This document shows, piece after piece, positions 7,097-7,564 of a stretch of 7,564 nt of DNA. The stretch comes from Rhodanobacteraceae bacterium. Its GTDB lineage: Bacteria > Pseudomonadota > Gammaproteobacteria > Xanthomonadales > SZUA-5. The stretch lies in the NCBI GenBank assembly GCA_003233535.1, contig QIMA01000497.1, forward strand, positions 1 through 7,564, read 5' to 3'. The notes under the pieces were generated by a model. That model did no database searches. It was not told the DNA's origin and saw only the letters and a program-made list of their open reading frames with translations. A program made the position numbers and the translations under genes. Position 1 is the stretch's first letter. The number at the start of each line of letters is the position of its first letter.

Positions 7097-7564
7097 ACAG
7101 CCCTGCCTCGGTCGAACTCAGCTCGGCCGGCTCGGTTTGTAGTTCGCTGAACTCGATCAGACTGCGATCGCCGGCGACCTCAACCATGCGCACTTGACGC
7201 ACAAACTGATCGCCATGCAGCTCAATCTGCACGAAAGCCTGCTGCAGCGAGAGATCGGTCGGTTCTAGCAACAGTGCCCAGCCGCTTTCGCTGGGCTGTA
7301 CCTGAATCGCAAACTGCGTGCTGAGCTGATCGAAATCGCCGACGATCAGCGCCATCAGCAGACCGCGCACGGCGCTCATCGCGGCCGAGTCTGCGGCGCT
7401 CAACAGCACCTTGCTGCTGCCGTCGGATTGGCGATTGATCAGCTGCGCTTGGCTGAGAACTATCGTCGACGGAAAAGGTGTTTTCGTTTCCCATACGACG
7501 CCATGCTCGCGCGCCATCACGAAGCGACCGGTCGAGCGCAGCGGATTACGAAACCCCTCAATCT
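7089..7564 (-). CDS. LolA-like periplasmic carrier (5' part missing)
   Basis: This is the C-terminal 157 residues of an outer-membrane lipoprotein carrier (LolA)-related protein; the reading frame is open through the right edge, so the start and signal peptide are outside. The visible part begins IEGFRNPLRSTGRF, followed by GVVWETKTPFPSTIVLS. This matches the LolA-type pattern in which a strand of hydrophobic and Arg residues leads to a Gly-Arg-Phe and then a Trp-x-Thr-x-x-Pro segment. Beta-rich segments follow, with a hydrophobic helix at the middle (SAVRGLLMALIVGDFDQL). LolA/LolB-fold proteins carry lipid-modified cargo across the periplasm; APE and xanthomonadin loci regularly encode a LolA-like protein just before the MMPL exporter, so a pigment-lipid cargo is likely. 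Internal GTG/ATG codons at 7520/7517 are not the start, because conserved sequence continues upstream. Its TAG lies inside the exporter gene, overlapping by 8 bases. Confidence 0.85.
   Translation of the reverse strand, partial: IEGFRNPLRSTGRFVMAREHGVVWETKTPFPSTIVLSQAQLINRQSDGSSKVLLSAADSAAMSAVRGLLMALIVGDFDQLSTQFAIQVQPSESGWALLLEPTDLSLQQAFVQIELHGDQFVRQVRMVEVAGDRSLIEFSELQTEPAELSSTEAGLFE

Overview
The window is one uninterrupted, minus-strand run of eight tightly packed genes from an aryl polyene (APE)/xanthomonadin-type pigment gene cluster. The base composition is GC-rich (roughly 60% by eye). The product families (LolA-like chaperone, MMPL exporter, DUF3261 lipoprotein, type II polyketide enzymes) require a Gram-negative cell with an outer membrane. 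Gene content and order fit a gammaproteobacterium best; the genus cannot be told from this sequence.

Layout, in direction of transcription (right to left): a LolA-like periplasmic carrier, cut by the right edge (7564-7089); a two-repeat MMPL/RND-type inner-membrane exporter (7096-4772); a flavin-dependent halogenase-like oxidoreductase (4779-3550); a DUF3261 lipoprotein (3562-2987); a beta-ketoacyl-ACP synthase, ApeO-like (2990-1797); a hotdog dehydratase, ApeP-like (1800-1348); a FabG-type ketoreductase, ApeQ-like (1337-606); and a second beta-ketoacyl-ACP synthase, ApeR-like, cut by the left edge (606-1). The KS-DH-KR-KS order matches apeO-P-Q-R of characterised APE loci.

How they work together (known for the family, inferred here): the four leftmost genes give one elongation cycle. 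A KS condenses malonyl-ACP with an aryl-acyl-ACP, the KR reduces and the DH dehydrates. Omitting enoyl reduction leaves a conjugated polyene. The FAD enzyme could halogenate or oxidise the aryl head. LolA, MMPL and DUF3261 would move the pigment-lipid from the inner to the outer membrane. The aryl-activating ligase, the ACPs, the chain-length-factor KS, the methyltransferase and the acyl/glycosyltransferases usual in such loci are not in this window.

No gap between genes exceeds 10 bases. Six of the seven junctions overlap, so the run looks like one translationally coupled operon whose promoter and terminator lie outside. I saw no RNA gene, mobile element, CRISPR array or convincing terminator. 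Nothing here is a clearly undescribed system. The points most worth following are whether the FAD enzyme is a true halogenase and whether DUF3261 acts as a LolB-like acceptor.
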